From: Clostridiales bacterium
Lineage (GTDB): Bacteria; Bacillota; Clostridia; Lachnospirales; Lachnospiraceae
Length of the DNA stretch: 5,315 nt
Direction: 5' to 3'
Assembly (NCBI GenBank): GCA_019420405.1
Contig: JAHZHF010000215.1
Span: 1-5,315 of the forward strand
The translations under genes were made by a program, and so were the position numbers. The notes below the pieces were generated by a model. The model searched no databases, was not told the origin of the DNA, and worked only from the letters and a program-made list of their open reading frames with translations. Shown in pieces: positions 1 to 5,267 of this stretch. Position 1 is the stretch's first letter. The number at the start of each line of letters is the position of its first letter.

Positions 1-442
1 CGGGGATGCGGTTTTCATCTGTCGTAAAGCCCCCGGCGGACAGGACAGGATAGATCGTGGGCTCCAGCGCCCCGTCCGTCTTCGCCGCCATATCCAGTGC
101 GAACTGCACGACAGCCGCCGTATCATCGCTGAGTGTCACCGGATTTCCTTCACTGTGATTCACCTGCCAGATCTCGCTCTCTTCATCCGTCACGGACCAT
201 GCACTCTCCAGCGTCCGTATCTCCTCCCGGGCCTGGTCAAGCGCCTCTTCCGCGCCCTTTCCATATGCGGTGAAGGTCATATAGGTGTCCATGGCGAAGA
301 ATTCCTTCTCTGCAGCATCCTCCGCTCCATACCGCATCCCTTCCGCTCCCTGCGCTGAGCAGGCAGTCAGCCCGAACGCACACAGAACTGCAGGAACACT
401 CCTTCGTATAACCACCTGTATACTCCGTTTTGTATTTCTCAT
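1..442 (-). CDS. apbE: ApbE-family FAD:protein FMN transferase lipoprotein, N-terminal part
   Basis: The first 147 residues are present; the rest lies beyond position 1. The family uses FAD to attach FMN covalently to Ser/Thr of extracytoplasmic flavoproteins, for example RnfG/NqrC subunits and FMN-binding-domain reductases. Residues 1-28 form a lipoprotein signal: basic residues (R2, K5, R6, R13, R14), a hydrophobic run at about 16-25, and the lipobox LTAC with the lipidated Cys28. The mature part shows family features: AMDTYMTF near residue 50 (the usual M-G/D-T start of the fold), a WSV...SEIWQVN segment, and DGALEPTIYPVLSAGGF, matching the GAFDxTxxPxxxxWGF signature, although the usual Trp is replaced by Gly. 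The Mg-binding and catalytic C-terminal residues are out of view. The start ATG overlaps the TGA of the upstream lysR gene (ATGA), and AAGGAG at 455-450 lies 7 bases before it. The acceptor flavoprotein is not in this window. Family assignment is fairly sure; whether the gene is intact is unknown. Confidence 0.88.
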   Translation of the reverse strand, partial: MRNTKRSIQVVIRRSVPAVLCAFGLTACSAQGAEGMRYGAEDAAEKEFFAMDTYMTFTAYGKGAEEALDQAREEIRTLESAWSVTDEESEIWQVNHSEGNPVTLSDDTAAVVQFALDMAAKTDGALEPTIYPVLSAGGFTTDENRIP

Positions 443-1353
443 TTTTCAGCTCCTTCTGCCTGTATCTCTTTTGCCTTTTTCATCCCTTTCAGGAACCGCT
501 TCACCAGATCCGTCGGTTCCTGGGAATAGAGAATTCCATAAGGTATCGTATAGTCCCACTCTGCCGGGATCAGTTTCAGCAGCAGATGAGCGTCGCTCCA
601 GTTCTCCACCGCCATCAGGATATCATTGCTGTTTTCACACTGATTAAATATCTCCATACTGTAGACGTCAAAGTCCACCACATGGATCTGCGGATGATTC
701 TTCCAGATCTCATCTCTCAATTCATCCACATAATTGCTCCATCCCCTGTGCATCATAAGGAAATTCTCCCCATAGAGATCCTGAAAGGTCAGCCTCTCTT
801 TCTCCGCCAGACGGTGATTGACAGAAACCGCGCAGCAGATCCGCTGTCTGGACAGCTCCATCCCGGCGCACTGGCGCAGCTTTAACATCGTCTCGTCAAA
901 GATCCCCGCCACAACGTCGATATTGCTCCCGAGATTTTTTAAAATCTCACGCGCATTTTCCAGGCTGTTCATATATGGAATAATCTGGAGCTTTATATCC
1001 GGATAATCCTTCTGCACCGTGGACCACTGGCGCACGAGAGGCGCCGCCGGGGTCATGGGCGAGGTTCCGATCCGGATGATATTGTCCTTCTCCTGCATGG
1101 CCTTCTTCGCCCTCTCCACGGATTCCTTACAGTACTGGATGATATATTTTGCATCTTTGTACAATGATTTCCCCGCTTCCGTCAGGCTCAGCCCCCTGTG
1201 CGTGCGGACAAACAGTTTCAGGCCAAGATCCTTTTCAAGGAGGTTGATCTGCTTCGTCACCGCAGGCGGAGTGATATAAAGCGCTTCCGCCGCCCTGTTA
1301 AAGCTGCCCAGATCTGCCACAACAATAAATGTCTCAAGCTGCAGGTTATACAT
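439..1353 (-). CDS. LysR-type transcriptional regulator
   Basis: This 304-residue protein has the normal length for a LysR-type regulator. Residues 1-60 are the winged helix-turn-helix DNA-binding domain, starting MYNLQLETFIVVADLGSFNR. The recognition helix lies at about 28-40 (ITPPAVTKQINLL) and is followed by the family's LxLFVRTHRGLSLTEAG wing. A linker helix (about 61-92) leads to a two-lobed periplasmic-binding-protein-like effector domain (about 93-295), opening with IIRIGTSPMTPAAPLV. The ligand cannot be read from sequence. The start is supported by GGGAGGAG 8 bases upstream of the ATG. The gene runs into apbE with a 4-base overlap, so the two are probably cotranslated, and the regulator may control the flavin transferase unit or sense the redox/electron-acceptor state it serves (inference). 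Family members often autoregulate and bind a T-N11-A dyad near their own promoter; a rough dyad does span 1419-1448. The gene appears intact. Confidence 0.95.
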   Translation of the reverse strand: MYNLQLETFIVVADLGSFNRAAEALYITPPAVTKQINLLEKDLGLKLFVRTHRGLSLTEAGKSLYKDAKYIIQYCKESVERAKKAMQEKDNIIRIGTSPMTPAAPLVRQWSTVQKDYPDIKLQIIPYMNSLENAREILKNLGSNIDVVAGIFDETMLKLRQCAGMELSRQRICCAVSVNHRLAEKERLTFQDLYGENFLMMHRGWSNYVDELRDEIWKNHPQIHVVDFDVYSMEIFNQCENSNDILMAVENWSDAHLLLKLIPAEWDYTIPYGILYSQEPTDLVKRFLKGMKKAKEIQAEGAEK

Positions 1354-1415
1354 AAAACAGTCTCCTCCCTTATAAATCTTTTTTAAATAAACGATACTCT
1401 TTTTTACACTTAAAA

Positions 1416-1445
1416 ACTATACTGTAGCTTTTGGCGGCTTGTCAA
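1416..1445 (-). promoter_or_regulatory. Sigma-A-type promoter for lysR-apbE
   Basis: Read on the minus strand, a perfect -35 box TTGACA (1445-1440) is followed after 18 bases by the -10 box TATAGT (1421-1416), five of six consensus matches. This puts the transcript start near 1409, about 55 bases before the lysR ATG. An imperfect inverted repeat (ATACTG...GTCAATAT, 1419-1448) covers the promoter and could be an autoregulatory LysR site, but it is too degenerate to assert. Confidence 0.6.
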
Positions 1446-1466
1446 TATCCGGCTGCTATTTTCCGT

Positions 1467-1514
1467 TTCGCGAAGTAACAGTTCAGCCATAGGGCTGAAC
1501 TGTTACTTCGTGAA
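1467..1514. repeat. Long near-perfect palindrome, possible dispersed repeat
   Basis: The arms 1471-1488 and 1493-1510 are perfect 18-base inverted copies (CGAAGTAACAGTTCAGCC) around the 4-base loop ATAG. Pairing continues outward through one G-T wobble to 1467 and 1514, giving a 22-base-pair stem. No T-run follows on either strand, so it is not an ordinary terminator. It lies upstream of the lysR -35 box and upstream of any likely start for the vWA gene, so it is probably not transcribed from either. It may be a REP-like or miniature transposon unit, or an operator; copy number elsewhere in the genome would tell. Confidence 0.85.
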
Positions 1515-1531
1515 CTCCCGGACTCTGTCAC

Positions 1532-1560
1532 AACTTTTCCCCTCCCGATGCATATTTTGA
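1532..1560 (+). promoter_or_regulatory. Weak sporulation-sigma-like promoter candidate for the vWA gene
   Basis: The gap before the vWA gene has no convincing TTGACA/TATAAT pair. It does contain AC (1533-1534), then 16 bases, then CATATTTTGA from 1551. This resembles the sigma-K pattern (AC, 16-17 bases, CATAnnnTA) or the -10 box of sigma-E, with mismatches at the end of the -10 box. The match is short and could be chance. If real, it would place the gene in the mother cell during sporulation. Confidence 0.2.
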
Positions 1561-1565
1561 TAAAA

Positions 1566-1579
1566 GAAGATGCATCTTC
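1566..1579. promoter_or_regulatory. Perfect 14-bp palindrome upstream of the vWA gene
   Basis: GAAGATGCATCTTC is its own reverse complement. It lies 17 bases before the vWA Shine-Dalgarno sequence. Its core GATGCAT (1569-1575) is repeated at 1547-1553, two helical turns (22 bases) upstream. It could be an operator for a dimeric repressor or a hairpin in the 5' leader. No regulator can be named from sequence. Confidence 0.35.
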
Positions 1580-1596
1580 CCAAACTAATAATATAT

Positions 1597-1601
1597 GGAG
1601 G
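1597..1601 (+). promoter_or_regulatory. Ribosome binding site fixing the vWA start
   Basis: GGAGG is placed 7 bases before the ATG at 1609. The open frame extends 13 codons further upstream, to an ATG at 1570 inside the 14-bp palindrome, but that ATG has no ribosome binding site, so 1609 is chosen. Confidence 0.85.
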
Positions 1602-1608
1602 TAATACA

Positions 1609-2994
1609 ATGGGTATTACAAATTCTAACAAAGAAATTGACGTCTCGCAGATCACCTGCGACGGGTCACTCAAGATAACCCTCGCCCTTTCGGCTGCACC
1701 CGATATCTCTTCCAACCCGACGGACATCGTCCTCGTTCTGGACCGCTCCGGCAGCATGGCCGGAAGCCCTCTTACGAACATGAAAGCCGGGGCGGACACT
1801 TTTATCGACATCATTGATGAAGCCACGGACGGAACGCAGGACGGCACCATCGGCTCCGGCAGCCGCATCGGTATCGTCAGCTTTGCAGAGAGTGCGTCCG
1901 CCGATACACAGCTCATCACCTCCGTTGCCGATCTGAAAGCAGCCGTAGGCGCTCTGACGGCAGGCGGATCAACCAATCATGCGGATGCATTTACAAAAGC
2001 CGTGGAACTCTTTAACCCCGCGTCCTCAAACGCTAAAGTAATCGTTATGTTTACGGACGGGAAAACAACAGCCGGACCCCCGCCCGCACCAGTGGCGGCT
2101 GCTGCCCGGGCAGCAGGAATTGTAATATACTGCATCGGGCTTATCGGTTCTGATGGAATAGATATCAGCGAGCTCAACGACTGGGCCACCGATCCGGATG
2201 CTTCTCACGTTGCAGTCACGCCCGATGATGCGGAACTCGAGGATCTGTTTGCGGATCTGGCGGCCAACATCTCCAAGCCGGGCGCCACAAATATCGTGAT
2301 TGATGAGATTGTCACCTCCGACTTTATCATCACAAGCATCATCCCTCCGGCCAGAGGTACCGCGATGGCTGTAAACGCCGTCTCCCTGCAGTGGAAAATC
2401 CCGGAACTTGGCGTATCGGGAAACGAAGGCGCCTCCCTGGAATTTTATGTAAAGCACATCGGGACTGATTCCGGCACAAAACCGGTCAACCAGTCCATTC
2501 TATACTCTGATTCCGAGGGCAACGCGGTCACATTTCCTTCCCCATCTGTCAAGGTGGACTGCGGGACAGCCGTCACCCCGGAGCCATGCCCCGTCCCCGT
2601 CAGCTTCTCCGTCAGCGGATGTCAGGATTTCGCTGTCGTTGATCTCGGAGACATATATCTGGAATCCCAGGGGCGTATTGTAGAACTGAATGTAACGCTC
2701 AAAAATGTCTGCCCGAATAAGCGGATCGCGCTCGCCATCATCTTAAGCGAAGCGGACTGCCACGGGACTGAGCACCAGCGGGGAATGAAGACGCTCACCA
2801 TCCCCGCCCACAGCTATCCGTCCTGCCGGGATGTCCTTGTAAAGTGCATCAAATTTGTACTGCCCGACGACACTTTCTCGCCTGTATCGTGCAGTACAGA
2901 TTCTTCCCTATGTAAGACGAGGAATCTGAAAGCCCGGGTGATTGCCCATTATATCGACACGGATTTTAACTGCTGCGGTTCGGTTACCGTTTAA
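1609..2994 (+). CDS. vWA-domain protein with Cys-rich C-terminal domain
   Basis: This is an intact protein of 461 residues. Residues 39-222 form a von Willebrand factor A domain with a complete MIDAS divalent-metal site: D45-x-S47-x-S49 (DRSGSM), T122 (GGSTNH) and D150 (FTDGK). Such domains bind protein partners through the metal. Residues 225-316 look like a beta-sandwich, of the kind seen in DUF11-like repeats (inference). After a short Pro/Cys linker, residues 327-461 make a domain rich in cysteine; 11 of the 13 cysteines lie between 318 and 456, ending in an adjacent C455-C456 pair. There is no signal peptide, transmembrane helix, lipobox or LPXTG anchor, so it is either cytosolic or exported or assembled by another route. 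Cysteine-rich proteins without a leader are common in spore coats, which fits the weak sporulation-like promoter, but this is conjecture. It stands alone, with its own leader and downstream hairpins. I recognise the architecture but know of no established function. Confidence 0.9.
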   Translation: MGITNSNKEIDVSQITCDGSLKITLALSAAPDISSNPTDIVLVLDRSGSMAGSPLTNMKAGADTFIDIIDEATDGTQDGTIGSGSRIGIVSFAESASADTQLITSVADLKAAVGALTAGGSTNHADAFTKAVELFNPASSNAKVIVMFTDGKTTAGPPPAPVAAAARAAGIVIYCIGLIGSDGIDISELNDWATDPDASHVAVTPDDAELEDLFADLAANISKPGATNIVIDEIVTSDFIITSIIPPARGTAMAVNAVSLQWKIPELGVSGNEGASLEFYVKHIGTDSGTKPVNQSILYSDSEGNAVTFPSPSVKVDCGTAVTPEPCPVPVSFSVSGCQDFAVVDLGDIYLESQGRIVELNVTLKNVCPNKRIALAIILSEADCHGTEHQRGMKTLTIPAHSYPSCRDVLVKCIKFVLPDDTFSPVSCSTDSSLCKTRNLKARVIAHYIDTDFNCCGSVTV

Positions 2995-3047
2995 ATCCTG
3001 CAAAGCAGGATTCTCCTCCGGCGGGCTGTCCATCAGCCCGCCTTCAT
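2994..3047 (+). terminator. Two hairpins closing the vWA gene, probable terminator
   Basis: The first hairpin starts at the last base of the stop codon: AATCCTGC, loop AAA, GCAGGATT (2994-3012), 8 perfect pairs. The second has 9 perfect, GC-rich pairs: GGCGGGCTG (3020-3028), loop TCCAT, CAGCCCGCC (3034-3042). It is followed only by TTCAT, a poor T-run. The second stem is the better terminator candidate; termination may be weak or factor-assisted. Confidence 0.5.
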
Positions 3048-3064
3048 ACAGTATTCATACAGTA
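3043..3064. repeat. Tandem duplication of an 11-base unit
   Basis: TTCATACAGTA occurs twice with no gap (3043-3053 and 3054-3064). Read on the minus strand, the second copy shifts the frame of the antirepressor-like fragment and creates its TGA, so it may be a slippage event in dead sequence. Confidence 0.8.
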
Positions 3065-3130
3065 CTCTGTCCTCGGCCGCCCTCCGGTCTCATAGTCGAT
3101 CCGGCTGACGATCTCATTTTGCCCGATCAG
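3044..3130 (-). pseudogene. Short fragment resembling a phage antirepressor (AntA/AntB type)
   Basis: An open minus-strand frame reads NEIVSR, then IDYETGGRPRTEYCMN, and stops after two more codons. The GGRPRxEY segment resembles the part of AntA/AntB-type phage antirepressors that precedes the conserved 'DMAKEI' stretch. Similarity seems to end just where the 11-base tandem duplication begins. There is no start codon or ribosome binding site, and on the other side the fragment meets the truncated malic enzyme near 3130. If the reading is right, it is a prophage relic left by a recombination event. The assignment rests on about 20 residues from memory of the family, so it is tentative. Confidence 0.3.
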
Positions 3131-3699
3131 AAGCAGGACTGGTCGGCGCAAAGGATATCATTCTCGTTGACAAAAATGGAATCTTCGCGGAAGGCGAAAC
3201 ATGGATGAACCCGGCGCAGGCAGAGATGGCTGCGAAAACGAATCCCCAGCAGCTTCATGGCTCACTCCCGGATGCATTAAAGGGAAGAGACGTATTCATC
3301 GGTGTATCAGCCCCGGGAATTGTCACCGCGTATATGGTGGCCACGATGGCACGGGACGCCATTGTATTTGCCATGGCGAATCCCACTCCGGAGATCATGC
3401 CCGAGGAAGCTAAGAAGGGCGGTGCCAGGATCGTTGCAACAGGACGGTCGGATTTCCCGAACCAGATTAATAACGTGCTGGTATTCCCCGGCATCTTCCG
3501 GGGCGCGCTTAACGCAAGGGCGACGGATATTACAGAAGAAATGAAAATCGCGGCTGTTTACGCGATTGCAGATATCATAGACGACACGGAGCTTACTGCG
3601 GATTATATCATCCCCGGCGCGTTTGATTCCCGCGTGGCAGAGCATGTGGCAGAAGCAGTTGCAGAGGCAGCCGTAAGGTGCGGCGTCAGCAAGATTTAA
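3130..3699 (+). pseudogene. Malic enzyme, 5'-truncated remnant
   Basis: The frame carries a recognisable C-terminal half of an NAD(P)-dependent malic enzyme (malate to pyruvate plus CO2). It begins at EAGLVGAKDIILVDKNG, within the second half of the Rossmann domain. It continues through DVFIGVSAPG, FAMANPTPEI, then ATGRSDFPNQINNVLVFPG and IFRGALNARATDITEEM, to a natural-looking C-terminus. Bacterial enzymes of this type have about 390 residues; about 189 remain. The N-terminal domain with the catalytic Tyr and Lys, and the GxGxxG nucleotide-binding loop, are absent. An in-frame TGA lies upstream at 3106-3108. An ATG at 3205 would give a 164-residue product but has only a weak purine-rich stretch before it. 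The body shows no frameshift or stop, so the truncation is recent or the fragment is still selected. It is followed after 14 bases by the transporter remnant, so the two formed a malate-use operon. Confidence 0.88.
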
Positions 3700-3713
3700 G
3701 AAGGAGGATGGTT

Positions 3714-4418
3714 ATGGAAAAAGTAATGCGAACTGTGCAGACATGGAACATGTCCTCAATTCTGAACGGAATATCCGGGAAAATTACAATCATGGGAATG
3801 TCTCTTCCCGTGTATCTTCTGGCTGCTGCAGTGATTTTATTCGCAGCGGCACAGGGAATCCTTCCCCAAAATATGGTGGGAGCACTGGCGATTATGATGA
3901 TCCTTGGCAGTGCGCTGAACCTGCTTGGAAACAAACTCCCAGTCATCCGTTCTTATCTCGGCGGCGCAGTGTTCTGTATTTTCGTCTCCTCAGCAATGGC
4001 CACTTTCGGGCTGCTTCCCGGAAGTGTGGCGGATAACTGCGACGCCTTCATGAACGAGATCGGTTTTTTGGATTTCTATATTGCCGCACTGATCGCTAAA
4101 GCCGGGAATTCATTTCCATCTCTCAATGGGAACGGCCGTCTGATGCAGACTGATGAAGCCGACAGCCCAAAGGAAAAGGAACATCCCGATCTGGCCGCCA
4201 TGGGCACCGGGCTGCTCTTCGCAATGGCCTTTTTCACCGCAGGCGTGTTGATCAGCCAGATTTTCCCCAATATACACGCCTACGCTTTTATGATTATCAT
4301 TGTTGTAATATGCAAAGTTTTCGGCCTGGTTCCGGATAAATATGAAAAGGCTGCCGTACAGTGGAGTCAGTTTGTGATGATTAGAGTCCTTACAGAAAAG
4401 CTTCAATTCCGTTTTTGA
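3714..4418 (+). pseudogene. 2-hydroxycarboxylate (malate/citrate) transporter, internally deleted and 3'-truncated
   Basis: The 234-residue product starts at ATG 3714, with AAGGAGG 6 bases upstream. Residues 1-127 match the N-terminal third of 2HCT-family sodium symporters (CitS/MaeN/CitP): hydrophobic helices at about 30-50, 54-72 and 82-102, then FLDFYIAALI. The family normally continues with a T/C-G-x-I-L-x-x-N-R segment. Here the text jumps at 4094/4095 to AKAGNSFPSLNGNGRLM, which belongs to the cytoplasmic loop about 100 residues further on. It then follows the family through helices at about 163-183 and 190-206 to KYEKAAVQWSQFVM (residue 222), where similarity stops at 4379. The rest (IRVLTEKLQFRF) is unrelated. 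Family members have about 440 residues. Both GGxG reentrant loops and the C-terminal substrate-binding Arg region are missing, so transport is very unlikely. Both flanks of the internal join are in frame. Together with the malic enzyme it marks a former malate fermentation operon. Confidence 0.88.
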
Positions 4419-4427
4419 ATGGAATGC

Positions 4428-4442
4428 ATAAGTTAAACTTAT
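4428..4442. repeat. 15-bp palindrome at the pflA stop
   Basis: ATAAGTT, a central A, then AACTTAT form a perfect inverted repeat overlapping the pflA stop codon (4441-4439). It lies in the 20-base gap between the convergent transporter remnant and pflA. The stem is AT-only and has no T-run on either strand, so terminator function is doubtful. I see no better pflA terminator. Confidence 0.4.
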
Positions 4443-5161
4443 CCGATCAGAATCTGTTTTGCGTTCTCCACTCTCTCTGCTGCCGGAGGTTCAATTCCGG
4501 TCAGAGGATACTCAAGCCCCAGTTCTTTCCACTTGTATTCCCCAAAAGTATGGTACGGAAGAATTTCGATTCTTTGTACATTTTTCAACTCATGTACGAA
4601 ATTTTTAAGTTTCTTGAGATATTCATCATTGTCCGTTCGTTCCGGAACAAGCACATGTCTGATCCATACCGGCTTCCCGATTTCGGACAGATATCGGGCC
4701 ATATCCAGTATGTTTTCATTCGTGCGCCCGGTCAGTATCTTATGCTGCTCCCCATCTATGTGCTTGATATCCACAAGAAGCAGATCTGTATACTTCATCA
4801 GCTCATTAAACTTTCCGAAGAAAGGCTCCTCCCGTGTAAACGGCGCTCCGCTCGTATCAATTGCCGTGTTGATGCCATTTTCCTTTGCCAGCCGGAACAG
4901 TTCGATCATAAAATCTATTTGCATCAGAGGTTCTCCGCCGCTCACGGTGATTCCACCGCCGTCTTTCCAGTAAGATTTATAGCGGAGCGCCTGGCGGATG
5001 AGTTCCTCCGCTGTCTTCCTTTCACCTGCCTGCATATTCCAGGTGTCCGGATTGTGGCAGAACTGACAGCGCATCGGACATCCGGCTGTAAAGATTACAA
5101 AACGTACTCCGGGGCCGTCTACGGAGCCGAAACTTTCAGTAGAATGGATGTATCCGTTCAT
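4439..5161 (-). CDS. pflA: Pyruvate formate-lyase activating enzyme (radical SAM)
   Basis: This intact 240-residue protein is close to the usual length (E. coli PflA has 246). It is a cytosolic radical SAM enzyme that cleaves S-adenosylmethionine and installs the glycyl radical on pyruvate formate-lyase under anaerobiosis. The [4Fe-4S] motif CxxxCxxC is C28-PMR-C32-QF-C35, followed by HNPDTW. The SAM-binding SGGEP motif is at 74-78, in GGGITVSGGEP. The strand DTSG is at 102-105, and LLLVDIK and IRHVLVPERTDN follow as in the family. The N-terminal STESFGSVDGPGVRF segment is typical of PflA rather than of generic glycyl radical activases. The start is set by AAGGAG (5172-5167) before ATG 5161; an ATG further upstream at 5200 lies inside a hairpin and would add 13 non-family residues. 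In many genomes pflB precedes pflA. Here pflB is not visible, at least not within the 154 bases upstream. The gene is convergent with the malate operon remnant. Confidence 0.95.
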   Translation of the reverse strand: MNGYIHSTESFGSVDGPGVRFVIFTAGCPMRCQFCHNPDTWNMQAGERKTAEELIRQALRYKSYWKDGGGITVSGGEPLMQIDFMIELFRLAKENGINTAIDTSGAPFTREEPFFGKFNELMKYTDLLLVDIKHIDGEQHKILTGRTNENILDMARYLSEIGKPVWIRHVLVPERTDNDEYLKKLKNFVHELKNVQRIEILPYHTFGEYKWKELGLEYPLTGIEPPAAERVENAKQILIG

Positions 5162-5166
5162 CTTCT

Positions 5167-5172
5167 CTCCTT
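5167..5172 (-). promoter_or_regulatory. Ribosome binding site fixing the pflA start
   Basis: AAGGAG on the minus strand is 5 bases from ATG 5161 and begins 3 bases after the hairpin stem ends (5176). It supports the shorter 240-residue protein over the 253-residue reading. Because the stem abuts it, the hairpin could affect translation. Confidence 0.8.
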
Positions 5173-5175
5173 TCG

Positions 5176-5230
5176 GGGACGTAGTAAAATTGACTTTCAC
5201 TACGTCCCAAATCGCAATTTACCCTGTCCC
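5176..5230. repeat. REP-like hairpin with an adjacent half-motif in the pflA leader
   Basis: GGGACGTAGT (5176-5185) and ACTACGTCCC (5199-5208) are perfect 10-base inverted arms around 13 bases. Allowing one bulged C at 5198, AAA (5186-5188) also pairs with TTT (5195-5197). On the minus strand a related half-motif, GGGACAGGG (5230-5222), precedes it, so GGGAC occurs twice in the same direction. This layout resembles the palindromic units mobilised by REP-associated (IS200-like) tyrosine transposases. No transposase is visible here. Confidence in the hairpin is high; in its class, moderate. Confidence 0.6.
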
Positions 5231-5239
5231 TTTTCGGTG

Positions 5240-5267
5240 TTCAGTACAGGCTGAATATAATTTTCAG
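5240..5267 (-). promoter_or_regulatory. Possible pflA promoter region with interleaved TTCAG/CTGAA motifs
   Basis: Three 5-base elements alternate in orientation: TTCAG (5240-5244), CTGAA (5251-5255) and TTCAG (5263-5267), giving two overlapping inverted repeats. A minus-strand TATATT (5259-5254) overlaps them and could be a -10 box, but no good -35 box is found 17 bases upstream. It may be an operator over a weak promoter, or chance in AT-rich DNA. The remaining bases to 5315 show no coding frame or other signal. Confidence 0.22.

Noticed and set aside
430..885. Plus-strand frames of 120 and 151 codons over the lysR 3' end
   Set aside because: They are shadows of the LysR coding strand, with no ribosome binding site and no recognisable domain.
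1467..1514. Bidirectional terminator reading of the long palindrome
   Set aside because: No T-run follows the stem on either strand, and the flanking genes diverge from it rather than converge on it.
1570..1608. Upstream ATG extending the vWA protein by 13 residues
   Set aside because: It sits in a palindrome with no ribosome binding site, while the ATG at 1609 has GGAGG at ideal spacing.
2026..2457. Minus-strand open frames of 143 and 70 codons inside the vWA gene
   Set aside because: They lie wholly opposite a well-supported gene, have no Shine-Dalgarno site, and give Cys/Gly/Arg-rich translations typical of antisense frames.
3205..3699. Treating the 164-codon malic enzyme frame as a complete small gene
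   Set aside because: Homology continues upstream of its ATG without a start, and the catalytic half of the enzyme is absent, so it is a truncated remnant.
5162..5200. Upstream ATG extending PflA by 13 residues
   Set aside because: The extension is not family-like, is encoded by the hairpin, and includes the true ribosome binding site.
4415..5254. A 279-codon plus-strand open frame opposite pflA
   Set aside because: It is the antisense shadow of the clear radical SAM gene, has no family features and no ribosome binding site, and reads through the hairpin.
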